Made by a program: the position numbers and the translations under genes. DNA of 64,000 nt, taken from positions 34,359 to 98,358 of the forward strand of contig JAZUDI010000047.1 of NCBI GenBank assembly GCA_045639525.1, in the 5' to 3' direction. Shown piece after piece: positions 16,867 to 26,095 of the stretch. Under the pieces are notes generated by a model. The model had not been told where the DNA came from. It saw nothing but the letters and a program-made list of their open reading frames with translations, and ran no database searches. Numbering within the stretch: the stretch's first letter is position 1; the number at the start of each line of letters is the position of its first letter. Origin of the DNA: UBA1181 sp045639525. GTDB lineage: Bacteria > Bacteroidota > Bacteroidia > Bacteroidales > Paludibacteraceae.

Positions 16867-18609
16867 TTAATTGGTCACGAAACGAGGATTCATAAAGAAT
16901 ACGTCACCTTTTATATCGTCAAAGGATAATTTCGCGTCTCCGAATATATAGACGATAATCGTCCGTTTGCCCTTTACCTCAACGGCAAGTTCCTGCCAAG
17001 ACTCCTTTCTACCCAAGTCGTAGAGCGACTCCGTAGGTCGAACGGAACCGTCCGGCATATCCTCCTCAGCGATGATTTTCACGGTGGATGCGTCACATTC
17101 CCCACTTACCATACAATCAATCTTGAAGGTATCCACCGAATTTATCGGCATTTCACAAAAGGCAATCGGGAAATAACTTTTACACCTTCCCTCATGCATG
17201 AATGATTGGACATCACGGTGCATCACATGAAAGAGATCTTCGCCGGAAAATAGATCACGCCTCACAATCTTCTTTATAGGGCGAAGCATCCTATCGACCG
17301 AAGCCGTGTAGGCGAAACCAGCCAAAAGCACGAGCATCAAAATCAGCAGAGGAACAAAAAAGCCCTTTCCATCCCTACTTTCACGATTTTCATCATCATC
17401 TCGATGCGACAACAACCAAACGAAAAACGCAAAGGTGACACAGCCATTGTAACGGTCCAATACCGATTCCGTCAAAAAGACGAAAACGAATATCAAGGAG
17501 AAAGGGAGGACGAAAAGTCGTCTATCGCAAGAGCTACTCCATGGAATCGCGACCAGCAAGGCAACCAGGAGCAACAATCCGAAAACACCTGTTTGAAGCC
17601 AATGGTTCAAATATTCGTTGTGAGGGCCATATTGTTGCGCGGCGCCCTCCAAGAAATCAGCCGACAAATACTTCTCCACCAACTTGCCTGTCACATTATT
17701 CAGACCATGGCCCGCCAAAGGCTTTTCGCATCCCAACTCATAGGCGGCAGGCCAAATTTGGGCCCGGGGATCGCGCTTCAAAGATTCGATGAATTCGCCA
17801 CTTTTCACCATATCCTTGGTGCGGGAAGGCAACACGGCGAAGGCAGAACCCAATAAGAGAAGAGCCCCAAGCAAAGGCAACACCACCCGCCTATTCCCGC
17901 GCATTAACCAGAAGAGGGCAAAGCCCATCCAGAGCAAAACAGCCGCCAACGTGATGATGCGGGAGTTGTTCAACAAGAGGAAGATCAGCGAGAAGAGCAA
18001 ATAGAATACGACCACCAAGACCCAACGCTTCGTCACTCGTTCTTTGCCAGCCAAATAAAAAATCGCGGCATAAGAGAGCAAGATATTGATACCCGAATAG
18101 GTACGGTGGACGATTAAGTTGCACACCTCCGTGAAATATCGGAGGAGGTGGCGATGCAGTTCAATATCCTCACCGATCCAATATTTACAGACTACCACAA
18201 AAAAGGAATAGGCGATGAAAACCATATTGCCCAAGATAAAAAAGCGAAGCATCGCCGAGAAATCGACCGACTCGTCGTCCAACAATGCGAACAGGGGAAG
18301 AATCAAGAGAGAGAGTTTCGGGCCGAAGGCACGTTGGAAAACCAGCCGAGACTCGTCCGCCCAAAGGGCACTCAACACCCCAAAAAAGAACAAAACAACA
18401 AGCAATAAGCATGGGAAGTAACGTCGCTCCTTAGGTGCGGAGAAAAGAGGTTTATGTGCGATGGAATCGTCTATTTTCCTTCCCAAGAAGAGGAAACCCC
18501 ATAGGGTGAAGACCCAAACGGAGAGATTGTTCGGGAAGGCGATGGAGAAGGCGAAAAAATAGCTCATCCACCCATACAACTTGTCAATATATTTCCGGAC
18601 CGCGATCAT
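16867..18609 (-). CDS. O-antigen ligase family protein with C-terminal soluble domain
   Basis: A 580-residue protein. The first 420 residues carry about ten to twelve membrane segments and a large periplasmic loop with ELGCEKPLAGHGLNNV and QYGPHNEYLNHWLQTGVFGL, the two conserved blocks of the Wzy_C (WaaL) domain. After a last hydrophobic segment (LLILMLVLLAGFAYTA), about 130 residues form a strand-rich region with no family I recognise. WaaL-type enzymes attach O-antigen to lipid A core; Wzy_C proteins can also be polymerases, so the split of roles with the neighbouring gene is inferred. Confidence 0.82.
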   Translation of the reverse strand: MIAVRKYIDKLYGWMSYFFAFSIAFPNNLSVWVFTLWGFLFLGRKIDDSIAHKPLFSAPKERRYFPCLLLVVLFFFGVLSALWADESRLVFQRAFGPKLSLLILPLFALLDDESVDFSAMLRFFILGNMVFIAYSFFVVVCKYWIGEDIELHRHLLRYFTEVCNLIVHRTYSGINILLSYAAIFYLAGKERVTKRWVLVVVFYLLFSLIFLLLNNSRIITLAAVLLWMGFALFWLMRGNRRVVLPLLGALLLLGSAFAVLPSRTKDMVKSGEFIESLKRDPRAQIWPAAYELGCEKPLAGHGLNNVTGKLVEKYLSADFLEGAAQQYGPHNEYLNHWLQTGVFGLLLLVALLVAIPWSSSCDRRLFVLPFSLIFVFVFLTESVLDRYNGCVTFAFFVWLLSHRDDDENRESRDGKGFFVPLLILMLVLLAGFAYTASVDRMLRPIKKIVRRDLFSGEDLFHVMHRDVQSFMHEGRCKSYFPIAFCEMPINSVDTFKIDCMVSGECDASTVKIIAEEDMPDGSVRPTESLYDLGRKESWQELAVEVKGKRTIIVYIFGDAKLSFDDIKGDVFFMNPRFVTN

Positions 18610-18632
18610 CTGCTTTTACACATACCATCTAT

Positions 18633-19904
18633 TTAACTCAATCTTTCCTCTTTTCGTATGCAATACCACACAATAAATCCCGAAATAAGGATTTCCAACG
18701 CCTCCGCCACAATCCAAGCGTAGGCGGCACCCCTTCCGCCAAATTGCGGAATCCACCAGAAATTCAAGGCGACGCAAGCCACCCCGACCGTCAGTCCCAC
18801 CCAAGGCGCATAATGTTGGAATCCCAAGCCATACAAACCTTGTACCGTAAACATACTGGCGATGATCACCAAGGCAGGTATAACGGACATCACCCTTAAA
18901 AGCGGGATGGAATCGATGAATTTATCTCCCAAAAGGATCTCCACCATCCAAGGCGCAAGCAGATAGGTAAGCAGAGAGACCACCACCGCAAAGAGGAAGA
19001 CAACTCCGATCATCTGTTTGTAAAAGCGCCAACCAGAGGTAAAAGACTCCGCCATCTTTTGGCTGATTGAGGGGAATATAGCCATGTGGATAGGCATACT
19101 GGAAACCATCATGATCGCACTGATGATCTTATAGGCGCCCGAATAGATGCCCACCTCATAGTTCTCGCTGAAAAGGCCTAAAATCGTCAAATTGGCCAAA
19201 GTGTAAAGGGTGGCGAAGAGGGAATTCAGAAAGACAGGGAAGCCCAACCTGAACTGCTCGTCGCGAGCCGGCTTCATCGCATCAAGGTCGGGATGTTGGA
19301 TCTCTCCCACCCGAATCGCATAGAGAAAGGCGACGATTCCCATCAAAAGATAGGCCACAGAGGGCATCGCGGCATAAATAAGGTAATCTTCCGGTGCGGA
19401 GACCAAGAGGACCGGAATACCCAATCCCAATACCTTGATGAAGAAATTCAGCAACGCGATCGTGCCCATACGTTCCATTCCCTGGAAAAACCATGTAGGG
19501 AAAAGGAGATAACCCAAGTTGATGGTAAATAGGGAGAAATAGAGCATGGGGTCCTGGCTCATCCTACCATAACAGGAGGTAAGGAGGCAGAACAGACAGA
19601 ACGCGATAAACAAGAGAATGAGTTTAGCCGAAATGACCGACCAAAAGATAGAGGAGAGACGGGCTTTGTCGTCACGATGGATCGCTATCTGACGGGTGGC
19701 GGAATAATCGAAACCATAATTCACAAGAATAGTGAAATACTGGACAATTCCCTGCGCATAGGTCACATTACCAAAGGCTTCAACGCCTAACGCCCTCACA
19801 ATAAACGGAATAACCAATATAGGCACCATGCAATTCACCCCCTGGAGTAGTCCCAAGGAGAGAAAGTTGGAGAGAATCCTATGGTTAATTCCTAATTTAT
19901 TCAT
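18633..19904 (-). CDS. Lipid-linked oligosaccharide flippase, Wzx-like
   Basis: A 423-residue membrane protein of the polysaccharide biosynthesis (MOP/Wzx) superfamily with about twelve hydrophobic segments. It begins MNKLGINHRILSNFLSLGLLQGVNC, followed by FGNVTYAQGIVQYFTILVNYGFDYSATRQIA, typical of this family. I chose the ATG at 19904; the frame extends to a TTG at 19979, but that extension looks non-native. A TATTTTTG -7 element at 19911-19918 (minus) would start transcription almost at the ATG, so the message may be nearly leaderless. It is the first gene of the cluster. Confidence 0.92.
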   Translation of the reverse strand: MNKLGINHRILSNFLSLGLLQGVNCMVPILVIPFIVRALGVEAFGNVTYAQGIVQYFTILVNYGFDYSATRQIAIHRDDKARLSSIFWSVISAKLILLFIAFCLFCLLTSCYGRMSQDPMLYFSLFTINLGYLLFPTWFFQGMERMGTIALLNFFIKVLGLGIPVLLVSAPEDYLIYAAMPSVAYLLMGIVAFLYAIRVGEIQHPDLDAMKPARDEQFRLGFPVFLNSLFATLYTLANLTILGLFSENYEVGIYSGAYKIISAIMMVSSMPIHMAIFPSISQKMAESFTSGWRFYKQMIGVVFLFAVVVSLLTYLLAPWMVEILLGDKFIDSIPLLRVMSVIPALVIIASMFTVQGLYGLGFQHYAPWVGLTVGVACVALNFWWIPQFGGRGAAYAWIVAEALEILISGFIVWYCIRKEERLS

Positions 19905-19910
19905 AACACA

Positions 19911-19918
19911 CAAAAATA
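19911..19918 (-). promoter_or_regulatory. Candidate promoter of the polysaccharide cluster
   Basis: The minus strand reads TATTTTTG seven bases before the flippase ATG. If used, the leader is nearly absent. Confidence 0.45.
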
Positions 19919-19971
19919 CAAAAAAAGGCAGACAATCCACACGCTCCTCTCCCAACGATAACACCCACCAA

Positions 19972-20003
19972 TTTGGCAAGGGGGAAGAATATACTTATAT
20001 TTG
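19972..20003 (+). promoter_or_regulatory. Promoter of the TonB receptor gene
   Basis: TTTG at 19972-19975, a 20-base spacer, then TATATTTG at 19996-20003, a full match to the Bacteroidota consensus. It is divergent from the polysaccharide cluster promoter. Confidence 0.7.
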
Positions 20004-20036
20004 CGATAAATTCACATTCGCTTTCAAAAGGATAAT

Positions 20037-22262
20037 ATGCTGTCTTATAAATTTATGAAGCCGTTTATCAATCGATGGACCATCTTTTCGCTACTTTTTG
20101 GAACGGGACTCGTCGTCTTCGCCCAAAGCGCACATATCCAAGGCACTGTCGTGGATGAGGAGGGGCTACCTCTACCCGGTGCGGATGTATATTGGATGGA
20201 GGGAAAGAGCGGAACAATTACCGATGAAAAGGGGAATTTCGACCTTGAACCAGAAGGGAACCTCCGAAAGATCGTAGTCAGCTTCATCGGTTACCAAAAC
20301 GATACGGTGACCGCCACACCCAACACGCATGTGAAGGTGAAACTATCGGCGGCGCTCGAATTGGATGAGGTGAAAGTCTCCGCCAAGAAGACGCTCTATG
20401 TGCTCAACTCTCGCGTAGATGTGGTACAGACGCAAAAGATGAATGAAGGAGAGCTGCGACGTGCCGCTTGCTGTAACCTTGGAGAGAGTTTCGTGAACAA
20501 CCCATCCGTCGACGTATCCTACTCCGATGCGGCGACGGGCGCTAAACAGATCCGTCTGCTCGGACTCTCCGGCAGCTATGTGCAGATGCTGACCGAGAAG
20601 GTCCCCAATTTCAGAGGACTGGCCTCTCCCTTTGGCCTCAATTTCATTCCTGGCCCCTGGATGGAGAGCATCCAAGTTTCAAAGGGTATCGCCTCCGTGG
20701 CGGATGGTTTCGAAGCCCTGACGGGGCAGATCAACGTAGAGTATAAAAAGCCGATTTCATCGGACCAATTATCCGTCAATCTATTCGGTAGCAGCGCACG
20801 CAGATTGGAGGGGAACATAGACGCCGCCTTCAAAATAAACGATACACTCTCCACCATGCTCTTCGCCCACTACGAGAACGACACGAAGGAGCACGACATG
20901 GGAGGCGACGGTTTTTTGGACCAACCCAAGGTGCAGCAGGTAAACCTCTTCAACCGTTGGTACTACCGCACAGACAAACTCATTTCGCAAGTGGGCGCCA
21001 AATACATCTACGAAGATCGAAAGTCGGGAGAGACAAAGCAGTATCGTGAAAAAACAGAGAACCCCTATGAAATCGGCATCACCACCCATCGAGGCGAACT
21101 ATTCACCAAGAATGGCATTATGTACGATGACAAAGGGAACAGCTCCCTGGGCATCATCGTGGCGGGATCGTACCACGACCAAAAGGCCTCCTACGGCAGG
21201 GCAAAATACGATGCCAGCCAAGGGAACCTCTACGCCAACATCATCTACGAGACAGAACTTCATCCCGCCCACGCCGTAAAAGGTGGTGCCAGCTTCAACG
21301 GCGATTGGTTTCACGAATCCATCGATAAAACCGAGGCAGACGCCAACGAATTCATTCCCGGCATCTTCGCCGAATATACCTTTAAATGGCAGCAGAAATT
21401 TGTGGCGATGGTTGGTGTCAGAGGGGATTATCATCCGACGGAAAAGTTCTTCGTCACACCTCGTCTCCACCTCAAGTATGATCCCTGCGAATGGGTATAT
21501 TTCCGCGGTTCCATCGGGAAAGGATCCCGTACGACACGCGTCTTGGGAGAGAATAGTTACCTAATGGCCAGCAGTCGCAAGATCCTCATCGATGAGCAAC
21601 TGAAAAGAGAGTCGGCTTGGAACTACGGCATCAGCGCCAACGCCTTTATCCCGACGGGTAAAAAACGGAAGATTTCGGTCATCACCGAGTGGTATTATAC
21701 CCATTTCACCCACCAAGTAATCGCCGATTTGGATAGCGACCCGCACCAAGTACACTTCACCAACCTGGATGGACGCTCCTATTCCAGCACCTTCCAAGCG
21801 GAGGTAAATTACGAATTTTTCCGCGGTTTCACCGTGACTGCCGCCCACCGCATCACCGACGTGAAGCAGACCATCAACGGAAGATTAAGGGAGAAACCGC
21901 TCACCAGCAGGTTCAAGACCCTCCTGACGGTGATGTACCAGACGCCGCTCAAAAAGTGGCAATTCGATGTCACCGGACAACTCAACGGCGGCGGCAGAAT
22001 GCCGGATCCAGACCCCGATCAACCACTTTGGGAGAGAAGATACAAACCCTTCCCACTCCTAAGCGGACAAGTGACGCGGAGATTCAAACACTGGTCGGTC
22101 TATGCCGGTGCGGAGAACATCCTCAATTTCACACAAGAACACCCTATCATCGACGCGGAGAATCCGTGGGGCGAGCATTTCGACGCCTCCATGGTGTGGG
22201 GACCCGTCCACGGCCGGAAATTCTATGCGGGACTTCGATGGAGCCTTCCACAAAAAGATTGA
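20037..22262 (+). CDS. TonB-dependent receptor with CarboxypepD_reg-like domain
   Basis: A 741-residue outer-membrane receptor. After a signal peptide (ending VVFAQ) there is a carboxypeptidase-regulatory-like domain at about residues 38-115 (IQGTVVDEEGLPLPGADVYW), a plug domain at about 130-240 with CCNLGESFVNNPSVDVSYSD, then a 22-strand-type barrel. An ATG at 20055 (MKPFINRW) is an equally good start. The next gene encodes a metal-binding HMA protein, which suggests that the receptor handles a metal or metallophore; copper is the usual guess for this pairing, but it is not shown. Confidence 0.92.
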   Translation: MLSYKFMKPFINRWTIFSLLFGTGLVVFAQSAHIQGTVVDEEGLPLPGADVYWMEGKSGTITDEKGNFDLEPEGNLRKIVVSFIGYQNDTVTATPNTHVKVKLSAALELDEVKVSAKKTLYVLNSRVDVVQTQKMNEGELRRAACCNLGESFVNNPSVDVSYSDAATGAKQIRLLGLSGSYVQMLTEKVPNFRGLASPFGLNFIPGPWMESIQVSKGIASVADGFEALTGQINVEYKKPISSDQLSVNLFGSSARRLEGNIDAAFKINDTLSTMLFAHYENDTKEHDMGGDGFLDQPKVQQVNLFNRWYYRTDKLISQVGAKYIYEDRKSGETKQYREKTENPYEIGITTHRGELFTKNGIMYDDKGNSSLGIIVAGSYHDQKASYGRAKYDASQGNLYANIIYETELHPAHAVKGGASFNGDWFHESIDKTEADANEFIPGIFAEYTFKWQQKFVAMVGVRGDYHPTEKFFVTPRLHLKYDPCEWVYFRGSIGKGSRTTRVLGENSYLMASSRKILIDEQLKRESAWNYGISANAFIPTGKKRKISVITEWYYTHFTHQVIADLDSDPHQVHFTNLDGRSYSSTFQAEVNYEFFRGFTVTAAHRITDVKQTINGRLREKPLTSRFKTLLTVMYQTPLKKWQFDVTGQLNGGGRMPDPDPDQPLWERRYKPFPLLSGQVTRRFKHWSVYAGAENILNFTQEHPIIDAENPWGEHFDASMVWGPVHGRKFYAGLRWSLPQKD

Positions 22263-22345
22263 CTCCGAATCTTGCGAAACAGATAGTTTTTTTATATCTT
22301 GCCATCAGATTAACAATTATACAAACGATTAAAACTCAACGACAT

Positions 22346-22651
22346 ATGAAAAATTTATTTCGTACCATCGCCGTTTCAGCGCTACTTTTGAGCGCCGTTA
22401 ACGTCTTTGCAGGCAAAAATGATAAAGAGAGCGTGACCTTCAACGTCGCGATGAAGTGCCACAAGTGCCAGGCTAAAATCGAGAACAACATAGCCTATGA
22501 GAAGGGCGTTACCGACCTATCCGTCAGCCTTGAGGAGAAGAAGGTGACCGTCACCTACAAGAAGAAATCCACCGACGTGGAGAAACTCAAAGAGGCTTTC
22601 AAGAAGTTAGGCTACGAGGTAACTGTGGTAGAGGAAGAGAAGAAGGAATAA
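22346..22651 (+). CDS. Exported heavy-metal-associated (HMA) domain protein
   Basis: A 101-residue protein with a signal peptide (MKNLFRTIAVSALLLSAVNVFAG) and one HMA domain. The metal-binding motif is CHKC (Cys38 and Cys41) in AMKCHKCQAKIENN; the domain ends KKLGYEVTVVEEE. HMA domains bind Cu(I), Zn(II) or similar ions. The same frame is open far upstream inside the receptor gene, but the ATG at 22346 with its signal peptide is clearly right. It lies 83 bases after the receptor and probably shares its role. Confidence 0.9.
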   Translation: MKNLFRTIAVSALLLSAVNVFAGKNDKESVTFNVAMKCHKCQAKIENNIAYEKGVTDLSVSLEEKKVTVTYKKKSTDVEKLKEAFKKLGYEVTVVEEEKKE

Positions 22652-22695
22652 ATTGAGCTGACAGAGTATTAATCATAGCGTTTGCCGCTATTTAC

Positions 22696-23025
22696 ATGAA
22701 AAAAGAAATGCCGAATAATTTTGCAACCACACAAAGCGACGATTTATACATAGCTGTTTCTTCTGTTTTGAAGAATGCAAGACAGACAGCATATCGCGCT
22801 GTAAATTTCACAATGGTGACATCTTACTGGGAAATTGGTCGCTTGATAACTGAAGATGAATTGAAGTGGGAACGTGCCGAATATGGCAAGCAGGTTCTGA
22901 AAAAACTATCGCAAAGACTTTCTGATGAATTTGGAAAAGGATTTGACGAAAGCAATCTGAGGTATATGAGATTGTTTTTCAAGGCATTCCCAATTTGTGA
23001 CACACTGCGTCACGAATTTAACTAA
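22696..23025 (+). pseudogene. DUF1016 (YhcG) N-terminal fragment
   Basis: A 109-residue frame matching the N-terminal half of the YhcG/DUF1016 family (YWEIGRLI...ERAEYGKQVLKKLSQRLSDEFGKGFDESNLRYMRLFF). Full members are about 330-350 residues and end in a PD-(D/E)XK nuclease domain, which is missing; the frame ends in LRHEFN, where an intact protein would run on. It is probably a remnant. Short N-terminal-only versions occur in Bacteroidales, so a residual role cannot be ruled out. Confidence 0.7.
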
Positions 23026-23067
23026 CAAGCGTTTGCTTATTATTCGGATAGCCCAAATTCCACCACC

Positions 23068-23622
23068 TCACTCATACCTTGCCCGCTCACCGCCGACCAA
23101 TTTAGCTCTGCAATAAGCAGCCACCACATGTGCCGCACCGATTTGGTTGGGCTTGGGATGAACCGGAACCGCCACATCTTTGAGATGCATACCGATCAGC
23201 GTGTCGCCGATGTCCAATCCGGCGGAAGCCTTGATATGCTCCACCACAACTGGGGCAGAAAAAGAGTGATACGCCGCCGTAGCGAACGATCCGCCGCCAT
23301 GCAACCAAGGCACGACCGAAACAGCCTCGTACCCATACTTTTCGGCGCAAGCCTCCTCGATCACCAGCGATCGGTTGAGGTGCTCACAACATTGACAAGC
23401 CAAGAAGACACCTCGCTCGGAAAGAATCTCGTTTGCAGTCTGGAAGATCGTTTTTCCAATCTCCTCACTGGAATTTTTGCCAATGACGCCTCCCGCCACC
23501 TCACTGGAAGAGCAACCAATCACAAATATCGAGCCTCTCTTCATCGGATGTTCATCCAAAAGCGACGTGATGATCCGACGGGTCTGCTCCGCTATATTTT
23601 TCAATTCACTATTTAACTCCAT
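23068..23622 (-). CDS. UPF0340/YwlG family protein (TIGR01440)
   Basis: A 184-residue cytoplasmic protein of the DUF436/YwlG family. Conserved segments are visible: VIGCSSSEVAGGVIGKNSS, FLACQCCEHLNRSLVIEE and KPNQIGAAHVVAAYCRAKLVGG. No reaction is known for the family. I chose MELNSELK (23622) over the ATG at 23637 because a TATCTTTG -7 element at 23648-23655 on the minus strand places the transcript start around 23641. Confidence 0.85.
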   Translation of the reverse strand: MELNSELKNIAEQTRRIITSLLDEHPMKRGSIFVIGCSSSEVAGGVIGKNSSEEIGKTIFQTANEILSERGVFLACQCCEHLNRSLVIEEACAEKYGYEAVSVVPWLHGGGSFATAAYHSFSAPVVVEHIKASAGLDIGDTLIGMHLKDVAVPVHPKPNQIGAAHVVAAYCRAKLVGGERARYE

Positions 23623-23647
23623 AACTATCATTTTCAAAATGCAAAGG

Positions 23648-23655
23648 CAAAGATA
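23648..23655 (-). promoter_or_regulatory. Promoter -7 element of the UPF0340 gene
   Basis: The minus strand reads TATCTTTG, a perfect TAnnTTTG match, 26 bases before the preferred start codon. Confidence 0.6.
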
Positions 23656-24091
23656 GTGTGAATTTCAAGAATTAACAATGCGAAAAACGGGCGACCCGCT
23701 TCTCAGCAAGCCGCCCGAACATGAATGCAAACAAAACACAGAATTCTACCTGTTTGAATATAATGGTAAATACATGACTCATTTAAAGAACAAACAAAAC
23801 AGGCGCGATTTTCTCTTCGTTAAGGTCTCTACCATAGTTTGTAAGCGTGTATTAATCTAATGTTATTATTATAGGGTATCTTCATTATCAACCTTTTACT
23901 ATTAACCTTTATTCTTATCATTTTTATTCATTTCTTGTGTTATTATGACGCAAAGTAAATAGTTATTTTCGAAACCACCAAATATTTTGTGTATTTTTTA
24001 CATTTTTATTTTAAAAAAGCAATGACGCAAGAGAAAAACTGCACTATGTATTAGGACAAAAACATTATTTAACCCCTATAAATCAACGATT
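23656..24091. other. Gene-poor AT-rich region with one strong hairpin
   Basis: I see no convincing gene. A hairpin at about 23685-23716 combines CGGGCG/CGCCCG with an inner GCTT/AAGC; on the minus strand it is followed by TTTTT, so it could end a minus-strand transcript arising between about 23720 and 24090. No -7 element was found to drive one. A 60-codon plus-strand frame at 23678 looks random. Confidence 0.4.
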
Positions 24092-24123
24092 TTTGGGCAG
24101 TCCAATCTTTTTTCGTACCTTTG
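24092..24123 (+). promoter_or_regulatory. Promoter of the DEAD-box helicase gene
   Basis: TTTG at 24092-24095, a 20-base spacer, then TACCTTTG at 24116-24123: a textbook Bacteroidota promoter. Transcription should start near 24130. Confidence 0.75.
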
Positions 24124-24130
24124 CGAATAT

Positions 24131-24192
24131 TTTCAGAAGGAGGATCGATTTTCCTCCATAAATCGCCGCATGAGAGCGGACACAATTATTTT
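24131..24192 (+). promoter_or_regulatory. Structured leader of the DEAD-box helicase message
   Basis: Two hairpins are visible: GGAGGA (24139-24144) with TCCTCC (24152-24157), and CCGC (24166-24169) with GCGG (24176-24179). The first hides a Shine-Dalgarno-like AGGAGG that has no start codon beside it. A 14-codon frame starts at 24170 and overlaps the helicase start in another frame. Temperature- or helicase-dependent control is possible but inferred. Confidence 0.4.
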
Positions 24193-26076
24193 ATGGCAAC
24201 ATTTAGAGAATTAGGATTAAGCGAAGAGATCCTACGCGGAATCGAAGAGTTGGGCTTTGTAGAGCCAATGCCGATTCAAGAAAAGGTAACACCTTATCTT
24301 CTAGGGGAAGGAACAGAGGATTTAGTCGCATTAGCCCAAACAGGAACAGGAAAGACAGCAGGTTTTGGTCTGCCTCTCCTTATGCTGACAAACAGCAATG
24401 TAAACAAGATCCAAGCATTGGTACTATCTCCGACCCGCGAGCTTTGCATCCAAATTTCGAACGACTTGAAGAAATTCGCAAAATACATCAATGGGTTAAA
24501 AGTCGTACCTGTTTACGGTGGTGAAAGCATCGTCACACAATTCAAACAATTGGACGTACCACCTCAGATTTTGGTGGCTACACCAGGTCGTTTGATTGAC
24601 CTCATCGAAAGAAAGAAGGTGGATTTATCCAACATCAAACATCTCGTACTCGACGAGGCGGATGAGATGTTGAACATGGGTTTCCAGGAGGACATCGAAA
24701 GAATCCTCCAAGAGACTCCAGAGGAGCGACGCACCCTTCTCTTCTCGGCAACCATGCCGAAGGAGATCGCGAACATCGCTAAGAAGTATATGAAAAATAG
24801 CGTGGAGATCGCTATCGGTAGAAAAAATTCAGGAAACGAGAATGTAGAGCACATCTACTATATGGTGCACGCAAAGGATCGTTACAACTGTTTGAAGCGC
24901 GTCGTGGACATCAATCCGGACATCTACTCCATCATCTTCTGCCGCACCCGTCAGGAGACCAAAGAGATCGCCGACAAATTGATGCAAGACGGCTACAACG
25001 CCGACGCTTTGCACGGAGACCTCTCCCAAGCGCAACGTGACACCGTGATGCAACGTTTCCGTATCAAGAACCTCCAAATCTTGGTGGCTACCGACGTGGC
25101 TGCCCGAGGATTGGACGTAAGCAACTTGACGCACGTCATCAACTACAACCTCCCAGACGATATCGAGAGTTACACCCACCGAAGCGGTCGTACCGGCCGT
25201 GCGGGCAAGAAGGGTATCTCCATCGCCATCGTCCACACCAAGGAGAAACATAAGATCAGAGAGATCGAGAAGACCATCAACCGTACCTTCGTACAGGGCA
25301 AGGTGCCTACCGGATTGGAGGTATGCCAAAGCCAACTCTTCTCACTGGTCGGAAAGATCCAAAACGCCGGAGAGAACATCGACAAGAAGCAAATCGCGCC
25401 ATACTTGCCTATGATCATGGATCAGTTGAAGGATCTCACCCGCGAGGATCTGATCATCAACTTTGTCTCCCAGGAGTTCAACCGCTTCTTGGAATACTAC
25501 AAGGACGCGGAGGATTTGAACTTGCCGGAGAAGGGCGAAAGAGGCGGCAGAGAGCGTGGTGACAGAGGTGACCGCGGCGATAGAAGATCCCGCAAACGAG
25601 GCGGTGATTTGATGCGTTTGAAAATCAACATGGGCCAACGTGACGGATTCACGCCAAAGCGCGTTTTAGGCCTTATCAACGACACCACCAACAGCAAGGA
25701 CATCGATGTCCACGACATTGAAATCACCCCAAGATACACCTTCTTCGACGTGGATAGAAGCGTCGTGAAGGATATGATGACCGCCTTCGAGCGTAGAAAG
25801 AGCGAGGGAATCGAGTTGTTGGAGGTACTGAAAGACCGCAAGAACAAGCGCGAGCGCGAGGAACTCAGACGGGGAGGTGAGGATCGACGCGGCCGTGAAG
25901 GCGGATTCAGAGGCAGAGAGGGCAGAGGAAACGGAGGAAACGGCTTCTGGGAAGGCGCTGCCGGTGCCAAGAAGAAGGAGCGCTCTTTCGAAAAGGGAAG
26001 AGACCGCGGCGAGAGACGCGACGAGGACCAAAAGAGTTTCAGAAGAAACAAGGATAGTTTCAGAAGGAAAAGATAA
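24193..26076 (+). CDS. DEAD-box RNA helicase, DeaD/CsdA-like
   Basis: A 627-residue ATP-dependent RNA helicase. Domain 1 has the Q motif (FVEPMPIQEKV), Walker A AQTGTGKT, DEAD box VLDEADEM and SAT (FSATMP); domain 2 ends with HRSGRTGRAGKKG. After a linker of RG/RGD repeats (about residues 465-490) is a DbpA-type RNA-binding domain (LMRLKINMGQRDGFTPKRVLGLIN), then a basic Arg/Gly/Glu-rich tail. Such enzymes help ribosome assembly and cold-stress RNA remodelling. ATG 24193 is chosen because the family starts MATFRELGLSEE; an upstream in-frame TTG overlaps the promoter. The YigZ gene follows 19 bases later. Confidence 0.94.
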   Translation: MATFRELGLSEEILRGIEELGFVEPMPIQEKVTPYLLGEGTEDLVALAQTGTGKTAGFGLPLLMLTNSNVNKIQALVLSPTRELCIQISNDLKKFAKYINGLKVVPVYGGESIVTQFKQLDVPPQILVATPGRLIDLIERKKVDLSNIKHLVLDEADEMLNMGFQEDIERILQETPEERRTLLFSATMPKEIANIAKKYMKNSVEIAIGRKNSGNENVEHIYYMVHAKDRYNCLKRVVDINPDIYSIIFCRTRQETKEIADKLMQDGYNADALHGDLSQAQRDTVMQRFRIKNLQILVATDVAARGLDVSNLTHVINYNLPDDIESYTHRSGRTGRAGKKGISIAIVHTKEKHKIREIEKTINRTFVQGKVPTGLEVCQSQLFSLVGKIQNAGENIDKKQIAPYLPMIMDQLKDLTREDLIINFVSQEFNRFLEYYKDAEDLNLPEKGERGGRERGDRGDRGDRRSRKRGGDLMRLKINMGQRDGFTPKRVLGLINDTTNSKDIDVHDIEITPRYTFFDVDRSVVKDMMTAFERRKSEGIELLEVLKDRKNKREREELRRGGEDRRGREGGFRGREGRGNGGNGFWEGAAGAKKKERSFEKGRDRGERRDEDQKSFRRNKDSFRRKR

Positions 26077-26095
26077 ACTCCAAACGGCGTAAGGA

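Noticed and set aside
19905..19979. 25-residue N-terminal extension of the flippase from a TTG
   Set aside because: The extension lies across the likely promoter and does not look like family sequence; ATG 19904 fits.
21956..22345. Upstream extension of the HMA gene frame into the receptor gene
   Set aside because: The ATG at 22346 begins a clear signal peptide; the extension is out-of-frame overlap with the receptor.
23678..23860. 60-codon plus-strand frame after the UPF0340 gene
   Set aside because: Residue content looks random, no start signal, and it runs through a likely hairpin region.
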